A DNA stretch of 64,000 nt from Mannheimia indoligenes (GCF_036880405.1 NZ_JBAJJM010000012.1:62001-126000); one strand, 5' to 3'. Shown: positions 18,119 to 27,494, counted from the first letter of the stretch. Made by a program: numbers and translations. Notes: generated by a model not told the origin, from the letters alone.

Positions 18119-19177
18119 ATGTCAGTACTTTCGACATCTTTTATTGAATGGCTGCAAGAAAACGCAGAGAGTTTAGATCAATCTAACCAGCACGCTGATT
18201 TGTTAATTCGCAAAATTGCGGCTGAAAATCTGTTCAAAATTGGGGTGCCGACAGAATTGGGGGGCAATGGCGGTAATTTAGTTGATGCGATTAAAGCGAT
18301 TTCTGAGCTGGGTAATCACTCATTAGCGGCGGCTTTTGTTTCGTGGGGACATCGTACTTTTATTGAGCATATTATTGCTTCGAAAAATCCTATTCCTAGA
18401 GAAATCTATTTGGCAGATTTGCTGAGTGGCAATTTAACTGCCGGCACTGGGTTATCGAACGCGATGAAATTTCTGGCTGGCATCGAAGAGTTAAATGTCA
18501 AAATTAGTGAAGAAAACGGCAAACGTTATTTAAATGGTCGCCTGCCGTGGGTAACGAATTTACGTTCAGACCGCTTTGTAGCAAGTTTTGTGGCGGGTTT
18601 TGAAGATGAGCGTAAACCGATTGTGATTGCGATTCCTTCTACGGCTCAAGGTTTAACCCGCACCAAAGAATTGGAGTTTATGTCGTTACAAGGGACGAAT
18701 ACTACCGCTCTCATATTTGAAAATGTGGAATTACTAGATGAATGGATTCTGGCTGATAACGCTCCGGAGTTTTTAGCAGCAACTCGCCCTGCGTTCTTAG
18801 GTTTACAATTTGGTTTACCTTTTGGTTTAGTGGAAAAAAGTTTAGCGGAAATTGAAAAATCGCTCTCATTCCGAGCGATTCTCACTTCTGAATGGCAAAC
18901 TCAAGTTGATGCTTTAAACGATATTAAAACTCGTCTATTTAATGGCTTAAATGACGAAGGCTATTTCGTTCGCCACCCGAAAGAGCTATTTCAAGCCAGA
19001 ATCGATATTGTGAATGTGGTTGCACAAGCCATTTTGTTAGAACTACAAGCCAGCGGTGGGCGTGGCTATTTGAAAAATGATACCTCAGGCTTCAGCCGTC
19101 GTTGGAAAGAAGCCGCATTCTTACCCGTTGTTACCCCAAGTGCGGTGCAGTTAAGAATAGTATTGGCGAATTGTTAA
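18119..19177 (+). CDS. Acyl-CoA-dehydrogenase-like flavoprotein (possibly DszC/SfnB-type)
   Basis: A 352-residue protein with the acyl-CoA dehydrogenase fold: helical N-terminus with GVPTELGGNGG, a mid beta domain (LTAGTGLSNAMKF, LPWVTNLRSDRFVA), and a helical C-terminus with LQASGGRGYLKND. It is somewhat shorter than true acyl-CoA dehydrogenases, and I cannot assign the catalytic Glu. Relatives in the flavin-dependent desulfurisation/monooxygenase group keep this fold, and the upstream ABC importer resembles organosulfur importers, so oxidation of the imported compound is a reasonable guess. Separated from the importer by 158 bp and a likely terminator. Confidence 0.7.
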   Translation: MSVLSTSFIEWLQENAESLDQSNQHADLLIRKIAAENLFKIGVPTELGGNGGNLVDAIKAISELGNHSLAAAFVSWGHRTFIEHIIASKNPIPREIYLADLLSGNLTAGTGLSNAMKFLAGIEELNVKISEENGKRYLNGRLPWVTNLRSDRFVASFVAGFEDERKPIVIAIPSTAQGLTRTKELEFMSLQGTNTTALIFENVELLDEWILADNAPEFLAATRPAFLGLQFGLPFGLVEKSLAEIEKSLSFRAILTSEWQTQVDALNDIKTRLFNGLNDEGYFVRHPKELFQARIDIVNVVAQAILLELQASGGRGYLKNDTSGFSRRWKEAAFLPVVTPSAVQLRIVLANC

Positions 19178-19184
19178 GAAATGG

Positions 19185-19211
19185 AGAGGCAAATGTTTGC
19201 CTCTTTTTTAT
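19185..19211 (+). terminator. Terminator after the acyl-CoA-dehydrogenase-like gene
   Basis: AGAGGCAAA and TTTGCCTCT form an almost loopless dyad (pairing fewer bases gives a normal loop), followed by TTTTTT. Confidence 0.85.
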
Positions 19212-19254
19212 TTGCAAAAAATGAGATAAAAAGAACCGCTTGTAGATATAAAAA

Positions 19255-19276
19255 AGGACGCATTGAAAGCGTCCTA
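19255..19276 (-). terminator. Terminator after the AhpD-like gene
   Basis: AGGACGC and GCGTCCT form a 7-bp stem around a 7-base loop. Read on the minus strand it is followed by a T-run, downstream of the AhpD-like gene. Confidence 0.75.
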
Positions 19277-19293
19277 ATTTGATTTGATCCCTA

Positions 19294-19839
19294 TTACGCA
19301 AAAGGCTGTAACTCTGGGTTAATTGGAGTTTCTGCAATGTTGTTTACATAGTTGCATAACGTTGCCAAACTCACACCTAAAATCACGTCAATTGCATTTT
19401 GTTGATTATAACCTGCAGCAAAAAACTCATTGAGTTGTGCTTCGGTCAATTTTGCTTTTTGTAGCATTACTGCAAGAGTGAAACGAGCTAAAGTGTCTAA
19501 TTTATCATCAGAATCAATGCGAGAGGTTGCACGCAACGCATTTACGACTTCTTCAGGCATTTTTAACAATTTTAACGCGATTTTAGTATGACCTGCCACA
19601 CAGAATCCACAACCGTTTACCACTGCTGCAGTAATTTGTACCACTTCACGTTCCTCTGCAGTTAAGCTGTTGCGACCGTTAATACCGCCTACTGTGCGGT
19701 AGGTTTCTAACGCAGTCGGGGCATTTGCTAACACGCCGATAAGATTTGGGATAAAGCCATTTGCTTGTTGTACCGCTTTTAATGCTTCTTGTGCGGCTTC
19801 CGGTGCAGATTCAATAGTGTGAATTTGAAATTTTGACAT
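19294..19839 (-). CDS. AhpD-like carboxymuconolactone decarboxylase family protein
   Basis: A 181-residue all-helical protein with the CxxC redox motif in VVNGCGFCVAGHTKIAL and a general-base His, as in AhpD and peroxidase-related proteins. Such proteins act in peroxide or disulfide reduction or as decarboxylases; the precise role here is unknown. It converges on the acyl-CoA-dehydrogenase-like gene and may belong to the same metabolic setting, but it has its own promoter side and terminator. Confidence 0.82.
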   Translation of the reverse strand: MSKFQIHTIESAPEAAQEALKAVQQANGFIPNLIGVLANAPTALETYRTVGGINGRNSLTAEEREVVQITAAVVNGCGFCVAGHTKIALKLLKMPEEVVNALRATSRIDSDDKLDTLARFTLAVMLQKAKLTEAQLNEFFAAGYNQQNAIDVILGVSLATLCNYVNNIAETPINPELQPFA

Positions 19840-19940
19840 AATTATTCCTTATCAATTTATGGGTTGAATAGGCTAATCATAAATAAAACATTCTTCTACA
19901 ACAAATCAAAATGACTATGTGATATAACTAAAAGATCTTA

Positions 19941-19970
19941 AAAGGGAGTATAGTTGCCGATACTCCCTTT
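19941..19970 (-). terminator. Terminator of the glpFK operon
   Basis: AAAGGGAGTAT and ATACTCCCTTT form an 11-bp stem with an 8-base loop, about 20 bp past the glpK stop on the minus strand. Confidence 0.85.
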
Positions 19971-19991
19971 CTGTTTAGTTTAAGTTGGAAA

Positions 19992-21503
19992 TTACTCTTC
20001 AGCGTCTTCTTTCGCCCATTCTAATGAACGGCGAACCGCTTTTTTCCAGCCTTTATAGCGTTTAGCTCGTTTTTCTTGGTCGCCATCCGGTGTGAAGGTT
20101 CGTTCAATTTCTGCTTTATCTTTTAGCTCCTCCAAATCTTTCCAGAAACCAACGGCAATACCGGCAAGATAAGCAGCTCCTAACGCAGTAACTTCTTTCA
20201 CTTTTGGACGCTCAACTTTGGTGTCTAAAATATCTGCTTGGAATTGCATTAAGAAGTTGTTTGCTGTCGCACCGCCATCAACACGCAATGCTTGCAGTTT
20301 CGCTTTTGAATCAGACTGCATTGCTTCTAACACATCTCGAGTTTGGTAAGCGATAGATTCCAAAGTTGCACGCACGATATGATTGCGGTTTGCCCCACGA
20401 GTTAAACCGAAAATTGAGCCTCGTGCATACGGATCCCAATATGGTGCACCTAAGCCGGTAAATGCCGGTACAACGTAAACGCCGTTTGAGCTATCTTCTT
20501 TCGTTGCAAAATATTCGCTATCGAAACTGTCGTGAACAATTTTCAGCTCATCACGCAACCATTGAATGGAGGCTCCCGCAATAAAGACAGAACCTTCTAA
20601 CGCATATTCAGGCTCGCCTTTCGCATTACAAGCAATGGTGGTTAATAAGCCGTTTTCGGACTGAATCGCAGTATTACCTGTGTGCATCAGCATAAAACAG
20701 CCTGTGCCGTAGGTATTTTTCGCTTGTCCTTCCTTAACACATAAATGACCATAAAGAGCCGCTTGTTGGTCGCCTGCGATACCTGCAATTGGAATACGCA
20801 CACCGCCTTGTCCGCCGATATTGGTTTTGCCGTAAATTTCAGAGGAATTTTTCACTTCCGGTAACATTGATCGTGGAATATTCAGTAATTCCAGCATCTT
20901 ATCGTCCCACTGCTTGGTGTGAATGTTAAATAACATCGTACGAGAAGCATTGGTGTAATCGGTAATATGCACACGCCCTTGAGTTAATTTCCATACCAGC
21001 CAAGTATCGACCGTACCAAATAATAACTCACCTCGTTCTGCTTTTTCTCTTGCTCCTTCTACGTTATCTAAAATCCATTTTACTTTTGTGCCGGAGAAGT
21101 ATGGATCGACAACTAAGCCTGTGGTTTTACGAATATACTCTTCGTGTCCGTCTGATTTTAATTTATCGGTAATATCAGAGGTACGGCGGCATTGCCATAC
21201 AATCGCATTATAAACAGGTTTACCGCTCTCTTTTTCCCACACAATGGTAGTTTCACGCTGGTTAGTAATACCAATTGCAGCAATACTATCAGGGCTAATA
21301 CCTGCCTTTGCCACCACTTCATTTAAGGTCGAACTTTGGGTAGCCCAAATTTCCATCGGGTTATGTTCTACCCAACCAGCTTGTGGATAAATTTGGGTAA
21401 ATTCACGTTGTGCCACTTCAACAACATTGGCATTTTTATCTAGTAATACCGCACGGGAGCTTGTTGTGCCTTGATCAAGGGCGATGATATATTGTTTGTC
21501 CAT
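19992..21503 (-). CDS. glpK: Glycerol kinase
   Basis: Phosphorylates glycerol to sn-glycerol-3-phosphate. The 503 residues match GlpK of the FGGY kinase family: DQGTTSSRAV (ATP-binding loop), WVEHNPMEIW, QRETTIVW (glycerol contacts), GDQQAALYG and GGATANNFLMQFQ. It follows glpF after 3 bp on the same strand, so entry and trapping of glycerol are co-expressed. A CRP site upstream of glpF suggests catabolite control. Confidence 0.98.
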   Translation of the reverse strand: MDKQYIIALDQGTTSSRAVLLDKNANVVEVAQREFTQIYPQAGWVEHNPMEIWATQSSTLNEVVAKAGISPDSIAAIGITNQRETTIVWEKESGKPVYNAIVWQCRRTSDITDKLKSDGHEEYIRKTTGLVVDPYFSGTKVKWILDNVEGAREKAERGELLFGTVDTWLVWKLTQGRVHITDYTNASRTMLFNIHTKQWDDKMLELLNIPRSMLPEVKNSSEIYGKTNIGGQGGVRIPIAGIAGDQQAALYGHLCVKEGQAKNTYGTGCFMLMHTGNTAIQSENGLLTTIACNAKGEPEYALEGSVFIAGASIQWLRDELKIVHDSFDSEYFATKEDSSNGVYVVPAFTGLGAPYWDPYARGSIFGLTRGANRNHIVRATLESIAYQTRDVLEAMQSDSKAKLQALRVDGGATANNFLMQFQADILDTKVERPKVKEVTALGAAYLAGIAVGFWKDLEELKDKAEIERTFTPDGDQEKRAKRYKGWKKAVRRSLEWAKEDAEE

Positions 21504-21506
21504 AGA

Positions 21507-22292
21507 TTACTCCTGAATATTTGCCGGAAGGTTTTTGTGAATAAGATTTTTATAGCCCCAAGCACCGAATAACGCACCGCAGATTGGAGCAACAATTGGA
21601 ATAATGAAATAAGGGATTTCTTTACCGCCGGTGAGTGCAATTTCGCCCCAACCTGCAAGGAAAGCAAAGAGTTTAGGTCCAAAATCACGAGCCGGGTTCA
21701 TCGCAAAGCCTGTTAATGGACCGGTTGCCCCACCGATAACAGCGATTAATAAACCGATGAGCAATGCCGCTAAAGCTTTATTTGGTAAGCCGTTTTTATC
21801 ATCACCGATTGCTAAAATGGTAGACATTAACACGGCAGTAATCACAAATTCCACAATAAATGCCGTTAATAATGTAATATTTGGGTTTGGATAAGTTGAG
21901 AACACACCGGCAAAACCAACAGTTTCACCACGTACAATCCCTTGAGCTGCTTCGGCTGCTGCAAAGAGATCGCTATACATAAAATAGATAAGTGCAACAG
22001 AGCAGAAAGCACCTGCTACTTGAGCGATGATATAGGGTAGAATTTTGTGTTTTTCAAAACCGTAAAATGCAGCGAGTGCGATAGTTACAGCTGGGTTAAG
22101 GTGAGCACCGGAAATCCCGGCAGAAATATAAATTGCCATTGAGACCCCAATACCCCAAACAATTGCAATTTCCCATAAACCGAAACTTGCACCAGCAACT
22201 TGTGCAGCCGCTACGCAGCCGGCACCAAAGAAGAGAATGAAAGCTGTACCGATAAATTCGCCGATACAAGCATTGCGTAAGGTTCTGTCCAT
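21507..22292 (-). CDS. glpF: Glycerol uptake facilitator GlpF
   Basis: Aquaglyceroporin for passive glycerol entry. The 261 residues carry both NPA motifs, SGAHLNPAVTIAL and GFAMNPARDFGP; the Asp after the second NPAR is the mark of a glycerol channel rather than a water channel. The frame is open further upstream to 22382, but the ATG at 22292 (MDRTLRNA) has a strong AGGGGAA ribosome site and gives the family start. First gene of glpFK. Confidence 0.96.
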   Translation of the reverse strand: MDRTLRNACIGEFIGTAFILFFGAGCVAAAQVAGASFGLWEIAIVWGIGVSMAIYISAGISGAHLNPAVTIALAAFYGFEKHKILPYIIAQVAGAFCSVALIYFMYSDLFAAAEAAQGIVRGETVGFAGVFSTYPNPNITLLTAFIVEFVITAVLMSTILAIGDDKNGLPNKALAALLIGLLIAVIGGATGPLTGFAMNPARDFGPKLFAFLAGWGEIALTGGKEIPYFIIPIVAPICGALFGAWGYKNLIHKNLPANIQE

Positions 22293-22407
22293 AACGTTCC
22301 CCTTAAGAAGAAATGATTGAAAACCAATAAAGAAATGTTTGAAAATGAAAATATTTTCGAGCTGATATTGCCAAAACACCATTTTTTAAGCAAATGGGAA
22401 ATTTTAA

Positions 22408-22429
22408 ATTTGTGAAATCCATCACATTA
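22408..22429. promoter_or_regulatory. CRP site between glpF and crcB
   Basis: TGTGA-AATCCA-TCACA at 22411-22426 matches the CRP core without mismatch. It lies 119 bp from the glpF start and 62 bp from crcB; glp control is the likelier role. Confidence 0.8.
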
Positions 22430-22487
22430 TTTTTTTAAATCAACTATTTCTAGGTATAATTTTACAAATCATTTTTTAGGGCAAAAT

Positions 22488-22853
22488 ATGTACTCAGTTT
22501 TTATACTTTCAACCGGTGCAGTACTTGGGGCATTGTCTCGTTGGCAATTAGGCGTGTGGGTTAATCCATTACTTAATCAGCTTGCATTAGGCACATTGTT
22601 AGCAAATTGGGCCGGTTGCTTTCTGATTGGTATTGCGATGGGGTTTAATTTAGGCGATAGCCAAAAATTATTATTTATTACAGGCTTTCTCGGCAGTTTC
22701 ACCACCTTTTCAAGTTTTTCCGCAGAGTTAAGCGAGAAATTATTAGCGGAAAAATGGGGAGAATTTATCACGGTATTAAGCCTGCATTTAGTGGGCGGCA
22801 TTGTACTCACAATTTGTGGCATTTTGCTCACTCGTTGTCTTACAAGCGGTTAA
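22488..22853 (+). CDS. crcB: Fluoride ion channel Fluc/CrcB
   Basis: A 121-residue four-helix membrane protein that exports fluoride as a dual-topology dimer. Signature parts are GAVLGALSRWQLG, GTLLANWAGCFLIG with the pore Asn, and GFLGSFTTFSSFSAE with the Phe-box and Thr track. No fluoride riboswitch is evident upstream. An uptake signal overlaps its 3' end at 22842, and a bidirectional terminator separates it from dcuB. Confidence 0.95.
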   Translation: MYSVFILSTGAVLGALSRWQLGVWVNPLLNQLALGTLLANWAGCFLIGIAMGFNLGDSQKLLFITGFLGSFTTFSSFSAELSEKLLAEKWGEFITVLSLHLVGGIVLTICGILLTRCLTSG

Positions 22854-22877
22854 ATTTGCTGAAAAATTTGCAAATAA

Positions 22878-22903
22878 AAAACCTCCCAATCGGGAGGTTT
22901 TTC
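22878..22903. terminator. Bidirectional terminator between crcB and dcuB
   Basis: AAAACCTCCC and GGGAGGTTTT pair over 10 bp with a 4-base loop, between convergent genes; T-runs occur on both strands. Confidence 0.9.
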
Positions 22904-22912
22904 GTGGAACTT

Positions 22913-24235
22913 TTACAGTAACATATTCGATAGTAATAAACCAAAGCCGATACTGAAAATCATACTGAGTAAGCCCGGTAACATAAAGCTATGGTTGAAA
23001 ATAAACTTACCAATGCGAGTTGTACCCGTTGTATCAAAGTCGATTGAAGCAATAATCGGACCATAGTTCGGAATGAAGAAGTAGCCGTTTACGGCAACAA
23101 ATACCCCGATTAATACCGGTGCAGGAATACCGATTGCAATCGCCACAGGGAATAGAGTTGCAACCGTTGCCCCTTGGCTATTTACTAATACAGAAAGTAC
23201 GAATAGTGCGAATGCAAATGCCCAAGGTGCAGTTTCAACTAAGCCTGACACCATAGATTTTACTTCATCCATATGACCTTGCATTAAGGTATCGCCTAAC
23301 CACGCAATACCGAAAATCGCAATTACCGCACGCATACCAGCGTGGAATACTGAGCCTTTGGTAATTTCATTGCCGTCCGGCTTGCAGAGTAAAATGATTA
23401 ATGCACCTACGCTTAACATTACGATTTCAATGGTGTGAGCCATACCCATCGGTTTGCCGTCAAACACAGGGCGAAGTGAAGGCATTGCACCCATTAAAAC
23501 CACTAATAATGCACCGAATAAGAATAAGCCAACGGATAATTTTGCAGTTGGTTTTAACGGTAATTCGGTTGGGTTTGCGGTGATGTGGTTTGCTTTCACA
23601 TACTCAGGATCTTGCAATAATTTTTGATAGTGTGGGTCGTCTTTCAACTCTTTACCCATTTTATTCACAAATACGCAAGCTAAGCCTAAACCTAATAATG
23701 TTGAAGGAATAGTTACACTTAATACATCGCCTAAGTGAATGCCTTGTGGTTCAAGGAATGCTACCACTGCGACGACTGCCGCTGCAATCGGGCTTGCTAC
23801 AATCGCAAATTGTGAGGCAATTACCGCCATTGAGAGAGGACGCTCAGGGCGAATACCGTTATGGCGGCTTACCTCAGCGATTACAGGTAATACAGAGTAA
23901 GCAACGTGTCCTGTACCTGCAAGCACAGTAAATGTCCAAGTTACAAGTGGTGCGATAAAGGTAATGTGTTTTGGATTTTTACGCAAAATACGAGTGGCGA
24001 TTTTGATCATATAATCTAAACCACCAGCGGCTTGCATTGCAGCCGCTGCTGCAACTACCGCCATAATCATAAACATTACATCAATCGGTAATCCTGCCGG
24101 TTTTAAGCCAAAGCCAAATGACAAAATGGCTAAACCTAAACCACCAAATACCCCTAATCCGATACCACCAACGCGAGCACCGACCAAAATGCACAGTAAC
24201 ACTATAGCAAATTGGATAATAAACATAGCAGACAT
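22913..24235 (-). CDS. dcuB: Anaerobic C4-dicarboxylate transporter (Dcu family, DcuB-like)
   Basis: Exchanges fumarate, malate or aspartate for succinate during anaerobic growth. The 440 residues form about 10-12 membrane helices. FAGTGH-like TVLAGTGHVAYSVLPVI, NGIRPERPLS and SLRPVFDGKPMGM resemble DcuB more than DcuA, and FDTTGTTRIGKFIFNHSFMLPG is the conserved family end. A CRP-like site lies 24 bp before the start. Assignment of B rather than A is by resemblance only. Confidence 0.87.
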   Translation of the reverse strand: MSAMFIIQFAIVLLCILVGARVGGIGLGVFGGLGLAILSFGFGLKPAGLPIDVMFMIMAVVAAAAAMQAAGGLDYMIKIATRILRKNPKHITFIAPLVTWTFTVLAGTGHVAYSVLPVIAEVSRHNGIRPERPLSMAVIASQFAIVASPIAAAVVAVVAFLEPQGIHLGDVLSVTIPSTLLGLGLACVFVNKMGKELKDDPHYQKLLQDPEYVKANHITANPTELPLKPTAKLSVGLFLFGALLVVLMGAMPSLRPVFDGKPMGMAHTIEIVMLSVGALIILLCKPDGNEITKGSVFHAGMRAVIAIFGIAWLGDTLMQGHMDEVKSMVSGLVETAPWAFAFALFVLSVLVNSQGATVATLFPVAIAIGIPAPVLIGVFVAVNGYFFIPNYGPIIASIDFDTTGTTRIGKFIFNHSFMLPGLLSMIFSIGFGLLLSNMLL

Positions 24236-24258
24236 AATCTGACTCCTTTATATTAAAA

Positions 24259-24274
24259 AATGAAATCGATCACA
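24259..24274. promoter_or_regulatory. CRP-like site upstream of dcuB
   Basis: AATGA-AATCGA-TCACA: one half is perfect, the other keeps the key TGA. Confidence 0.5.
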
Positions 24275-24383
24275 AAAGAAATTGATATTTCTTCTTAAAT
24301 TAATCGACGGCTACTATATCAATAAAGCAAAGTAATCTCTATAATCTAAATCAATAAAAGCTTTAAAAAATTTAAGGAAAAGT

Positions 24384-25208
24384 ATGCAATTTTCAAAAAT
24401 GCACGGACTTGGTAATGATTTTGTGGTGGTTGATGGTGTAACCCAAAATGTGTACCTGACAGAGGAGATGATCCGCACTTTATCAGACCGACATCGCGGA
24501 ATCGGGTTTGACCAACTTTTATTAGTCGAACCGCCTTACGATCCGGAATTGGACTTTCATTACCGCATTTTCAATGCCGATGGCAGTGAAGTTTCACAAT
24601 GTGGAAATGGGGCGAGATGTTTTGCCCGTTTTGTAACCTTAAAGGGTTTAACTAGCAAAAAAGATATTTATGTTAGCACCGCAAAAGGCAAAATGGTGCT
24701 GACGGTGCAAGATGACGACAAAGTGCGAGTGAATATGGGCGAGCCGATTTGGGAACCTGCACAAATCCCATTTACGGCGAATAAATTTGAGAAAAACTAT
24801 ATTTTACGCACTGATTTGCAAACCGTTCTATGTGGGGTGGTGTCGATGGGTAATCCACATTGTGTGCTACAAGTAGATGATGTAAAAACTGCACCAGTGA
24901 ATGAACTTGGACCTTTGCTCGAAAGCCACGAACGCTTCCCTGAACGAGCGAATATCAGCTTTATGCAAGTGGTGAATCGCAATCACGTCAAATTACGGGT
25001 ATATGAGCGTGGAGCAGGCGAAACCCAAGCTTGTGGCAGCGGGGCGTGCGGCACGGTAGCGGTCGGTATTATGCAAGGCTTGTTGGATAATAAAGTACAG
25101 GTGGATTTGCCGGGTGGTTCACTCATTATTGAATGGCAAGGCGTAGGGCATCCGCTTTATATGACCGGCGATGCTACTCATATCTATGACGGTTTTATTA
25201 AGTTATAA
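24384..25208 (+). CDS. dapF: Diaminopimelate epimerase
   Basis: Interconverts LL- and meso-diaminopimelate for lysine and peptidoglycan synthesis. The two active-site cysteines are visible: Cys73 in SQCGNGARCF and Cys217 in ACGSGACGT. The start MQFSKMHGLGNDF is the family N-terminus and 274 residues is the expected length. Ends in a bidirectional terminator. Confidence 0.98.
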   Translation: MQFSKMHGLGNDFVVVDGVTQNVYLTEEMIRTLSDRHRGIGFDQLLLVEPPYDPELDFHYRIFNADGSEVSQCGNGARCFARFVTLKGLTSKKDIYVSTAKGKMVLTVQDDDKVRVNMGEPIWEPAQIPFTANKFEKNYILRTDLQTVLCGVVSMGNPHCVLQVDDVKTAPVNELGPLLESHERFPERANISFMQVVNRNHVKLRVYERGAGETQACGSGACGTVAVGIMQGLLDNKVQVDLPGGSLIIEWQGVGHPLYMTGDATHIYDGFIKL

Positions 25209-25215
25209 GGTATAA

Positions 25216-25247
25216 AAAAACGGTATCTTTTCATGGATACCGTTTTT
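25216..25247. terminator. Bidirectional terminator between dapF and the hydrolase gene
   Basis: AAAAACGGTATC and GATACCGTTTTT form a 12-bp stem with an 8-base loop between convergent genes. Confidence 0.9.
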
Positions 25248-25249
25248 GT

Positions 25250-25789
25250 TTAGAGTAATTTCTTCACTAATTCCAGCACGATAGGCAATTCGGTAAAGCC
25301 TTCCCGATCCAAGAAATGCCCTCCTTGATTTAAGCGAATATAGTCTGCTTGCAAATGCTGAGCGAGGTCGTCGCTATATTTATGATTAACGACTGTATCG
25401 TCTAACGCACTCACCACATAGCTTGGAAAATGGGAGACGCTCGGCAAAATAGCATAATAGTTGGTAAAAGTGGAAAGCTCGGGTAAATTTTCTAACGGTT
25501 GATAAAAGCCGGACACAAATACCGCCCCTTTAATTGAGGCGTATTTTTTGGCTAAAAAATTCAAAATGGCGATACAACCTAAACTATGCCCGACAAAAAT
25601 GGTTTGATCGTTCAACTCCACATTTTGCTCAAGATGATTTAACCAACCATCTAATGACGGATTTTCCGAATTAGGCATATTCAGCCGCTCACAAATCACC
25701 CCAATCTCACCTAATTGCTGCTCCAACCAAGGAAACCAATGCTTATCGGCATTTGCCGTATAGCCGTGTACGATATAAACCTGTGCCAT
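25250..25789 (-). CDS. RBBP9/YdeN-family serine hydrolase
   Basis: A 179-residue small alpha/beta hydrolase. The nucleophile elbow is GHSLGC; the acid is probably the Asp in SALDDTVVNH and the base the His in GGHF, matching the RBBP9/YdeN triad. The natural substrate is not known for the bacterial members. It stands alone, convergent with dapF and divergent from gntR. Confidence 0.85.
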   Translation of the reverse strand: MAQVYIVHGYTANADKHWFPWLEQQLGEIGVICERLNMPNSENPSLDGWLNHLEQNVELNDQTIFVGHSLGCIAILNFLAKKYASIKGAVFVSGFYQPLENLPELSTFTNYYAILPSVSHFPSYVVSALDDTVVNHKYSDDLAQHLQADYIRLNQGGHFLDREGFTELPIVLELVKKLL

Positions 25790-25948
25790 TTTTCACTCCT
25801 AATTATGATTGAACTGAAAAGATTGTAGCACAGCTTGGACAGAAAATTAGGGGGAAACAAGCGGTTGTTTTTTGCAAAATTTTGCATCCTCGATTTTAAA
25901 CATCAGTTATAATGAACTATATTTGATTTATCCCTTAACGTATTCTAA

Positions 25949-26944
25949 ATGACCAAACACAAACGCCCTACTTTGCAAGATATTGCCTCCCATCTCGGCA
26001 TTACCAAAATGACCGTCAGCCGTTTTCTGCGAGATCCGAACATGGTAGCGAAAGAGACGGGAGAACGTATTGCACAAGCGATTGAGCAGTTTGGTTACAT
26101 TCCTAATCGTGCCCCTGATATTCTTTCGAACGCCAAAAGTAGGGCGATAGGCGTGCTTGTTCCCTCTCTTACCAACCAAGTATTTGCGGATGTGATCAAA
26201 GGCATTGAACAGATTACCGACCAGGCAGGTTATCAGACAATGCTTGCTCACTACGGTTATAGCGAAGAGAAAGAAGAGAAACGGATTGAATCGCTGCTTT
26301 CTTATAATATTGATGGCATTATTCTCTCTGAAAATCACCATTCTGCCCGCACGCTAAAAATGCTGGAAGTAGCTCGTATTCCAGTGATTGAGATAATGGA
26401 GTGCGAAGGTAGCATTCAACAAGCGGTCGGATTTGACAATATTTCTGCAGCACAAGCAATGGTGGAAACGATGATCAATCGAGGCAGCCGCTACATCGCC
26501 TATTTCGGGGCGAGAATGGACAAACGCTCTCAGCTTAAAATGCAGGGCTACGAGCAGGCGATGCAGAAACACAGTTTGACACCATTGAATATCACGACCG
26601 AAGAGCATTCCTCTTTTACGCTCGGAGCAGAACAACTCCGCCAAGCTCTAGCTCAACAACCACAGCTAGACGGTGTGTTCTGCACCAATGACGACTTAGC
26701 CATCGGAGCATTATTTGAATGCCAACGTTTGGGCATCGCTGTGCCGGAACAGATCAAAATCGCAGGCTTTCACGGACACGATGTTGGGCAGTCCCTTACT
26801 CCACAGCTTGCCAGCGTGATTACCCCTCGCTTACAAATGGGCAGAGTAGCAGCACAAGAATTGCTCAACCGCATTCACGGCATTCCGCAACAAAGCCCGA
26901 TTATCAATTTGGGCTATCAGATTCATTTGGGAGAGAGTGTGTAG
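25949..26944 (+). CDS. gntR: Gluconate-utilisation repressor GntR (LacI family)
   Basis: A 331-residue LacI-type repressor. The helix-turn-helix (LQDIASHLGITKMTVSRFL) is at about residues 8-27, followed by the hinge GYIPNRAPDILSNAKSRAIGVL and a sugar-binding core with GVFCTNDDLAIGA. Similarity to E. coli GntR extends along its length. The gluconate kinase and permease genes follow it, and two matching operators lie between them. Confidence 0.93.
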   Translation: MTKHKRPTLQDIASHLGITKMTVSRFLRDPNMVAKETGERIAQAIEQFGYIPNRAPDILSNAKSRAIGVLVPSLTNQVFADVIKGIEQITDQAGYQTMLAHYGYSEEKEEKRIESLLSYNIDGIILSENHHSARTLKMLEVARIPVIEIMECEGSIQQAVGFDNISAAQAMVETMINRGSRYIAYFGARMDKRSQLKMQGYEQAMQKHSLTPLNITTEEHSSFTLGAEQLRQALAQQPQLDGVFCTNDDLAIGALFECQRLGIAVPEQIKIAGFHGHDVGQSLTPQLASVITPRLQMGRVAAQELLNRIHGIPQQSPIINLGYQIHLGESV

Positions 26945-26968
26945 GGGCAAATTGTAATTTTCCCCTAC
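26941..26968. repeat. REP-like palindrome, copy 1
   Basis: GTAGGGGCAAA and its partner TTTTCCCCTAC overlap the gntR stop codon and sit between convergent gntR and gntK. The same outer GTAGGGG...CCCCTAC recurs at 49783 and 63141. Confidence 0.6.
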
Positions 26969-26972
26969 GGTG

Positions 26973-27494
26973 TTATTTTGCTAACAATGGTTTAACCGCC
27001 TCCACACATCTCTCCACTACTTCTTCAAAACTGCCGTCAATATCAATAAAGATTATATCCGGTTCGTCTGCTTGTGGGATTTCGAGAGTATTGAACTGGC
27101 TTTGCAACATTTCGGGTTTCATAAAATGTCCTTTGCGTTGTTTCATTCGTTCCAGCACCAGCTCAAATGAGCCGTTTAGGAATAGGAATTTTACATCGGC
27201 ATTGCCCCCGCGGATTTGATCACGATATTTTTTCTTTAATGCCGAGCAGACAATAATCCCTTTTTCGCTTTTCTGTTCTAGGCTGAAAGCGGCATCGTTA
27301 ATCCGCTCTAACCAAGGTCGGCGGTCATCATCATTTAGCGGTGTACCACTTGCCATTTTCACTATATTCGCACGAGGGTGAAGATCGTCCCCATCAATCA
27401 ATTTCAACCCTAATTTCTGTGCAACAGCCGTACCAACAGAGGTTTTACCGGTGCTGGATACCCCCATTAAGATAAATGCTTTTCCTTGAGACAT
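26973..27494 (-). CDS. gntK: Gluconokinase
   Basis: Phosphorylates D-gluconate to 6-phosphogluconate, the entry to the pentose phosphate or Entner-Doudoroff routes. The P-loop GVSSTGKTSV is at residues 11-20, with the family segments DGDDLHPRANIVKMASGTPL, DDDRRPWL and CSALKKKYRDQIR. 173 residues is typical. Divergent from the permease gene, with a GntR box just ahead of each gene. Confidence 0.96.
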   Translation of the reverse strand: MSQGKAFILMGVSSTGKTSVGTAVAQKLGLKLIDGDDLHPRANIVKMASGTPLNDDDRRPWLERINDAAFSLEQKSEKGIIVCSALKKKYRDQIRGGNADVKFLFLNGSFELVLERMKQRKGHFMKPEMLQSQFNTLEIPQADEPDIIFIDIDGSFEEVVERCVEAVKPLLAK

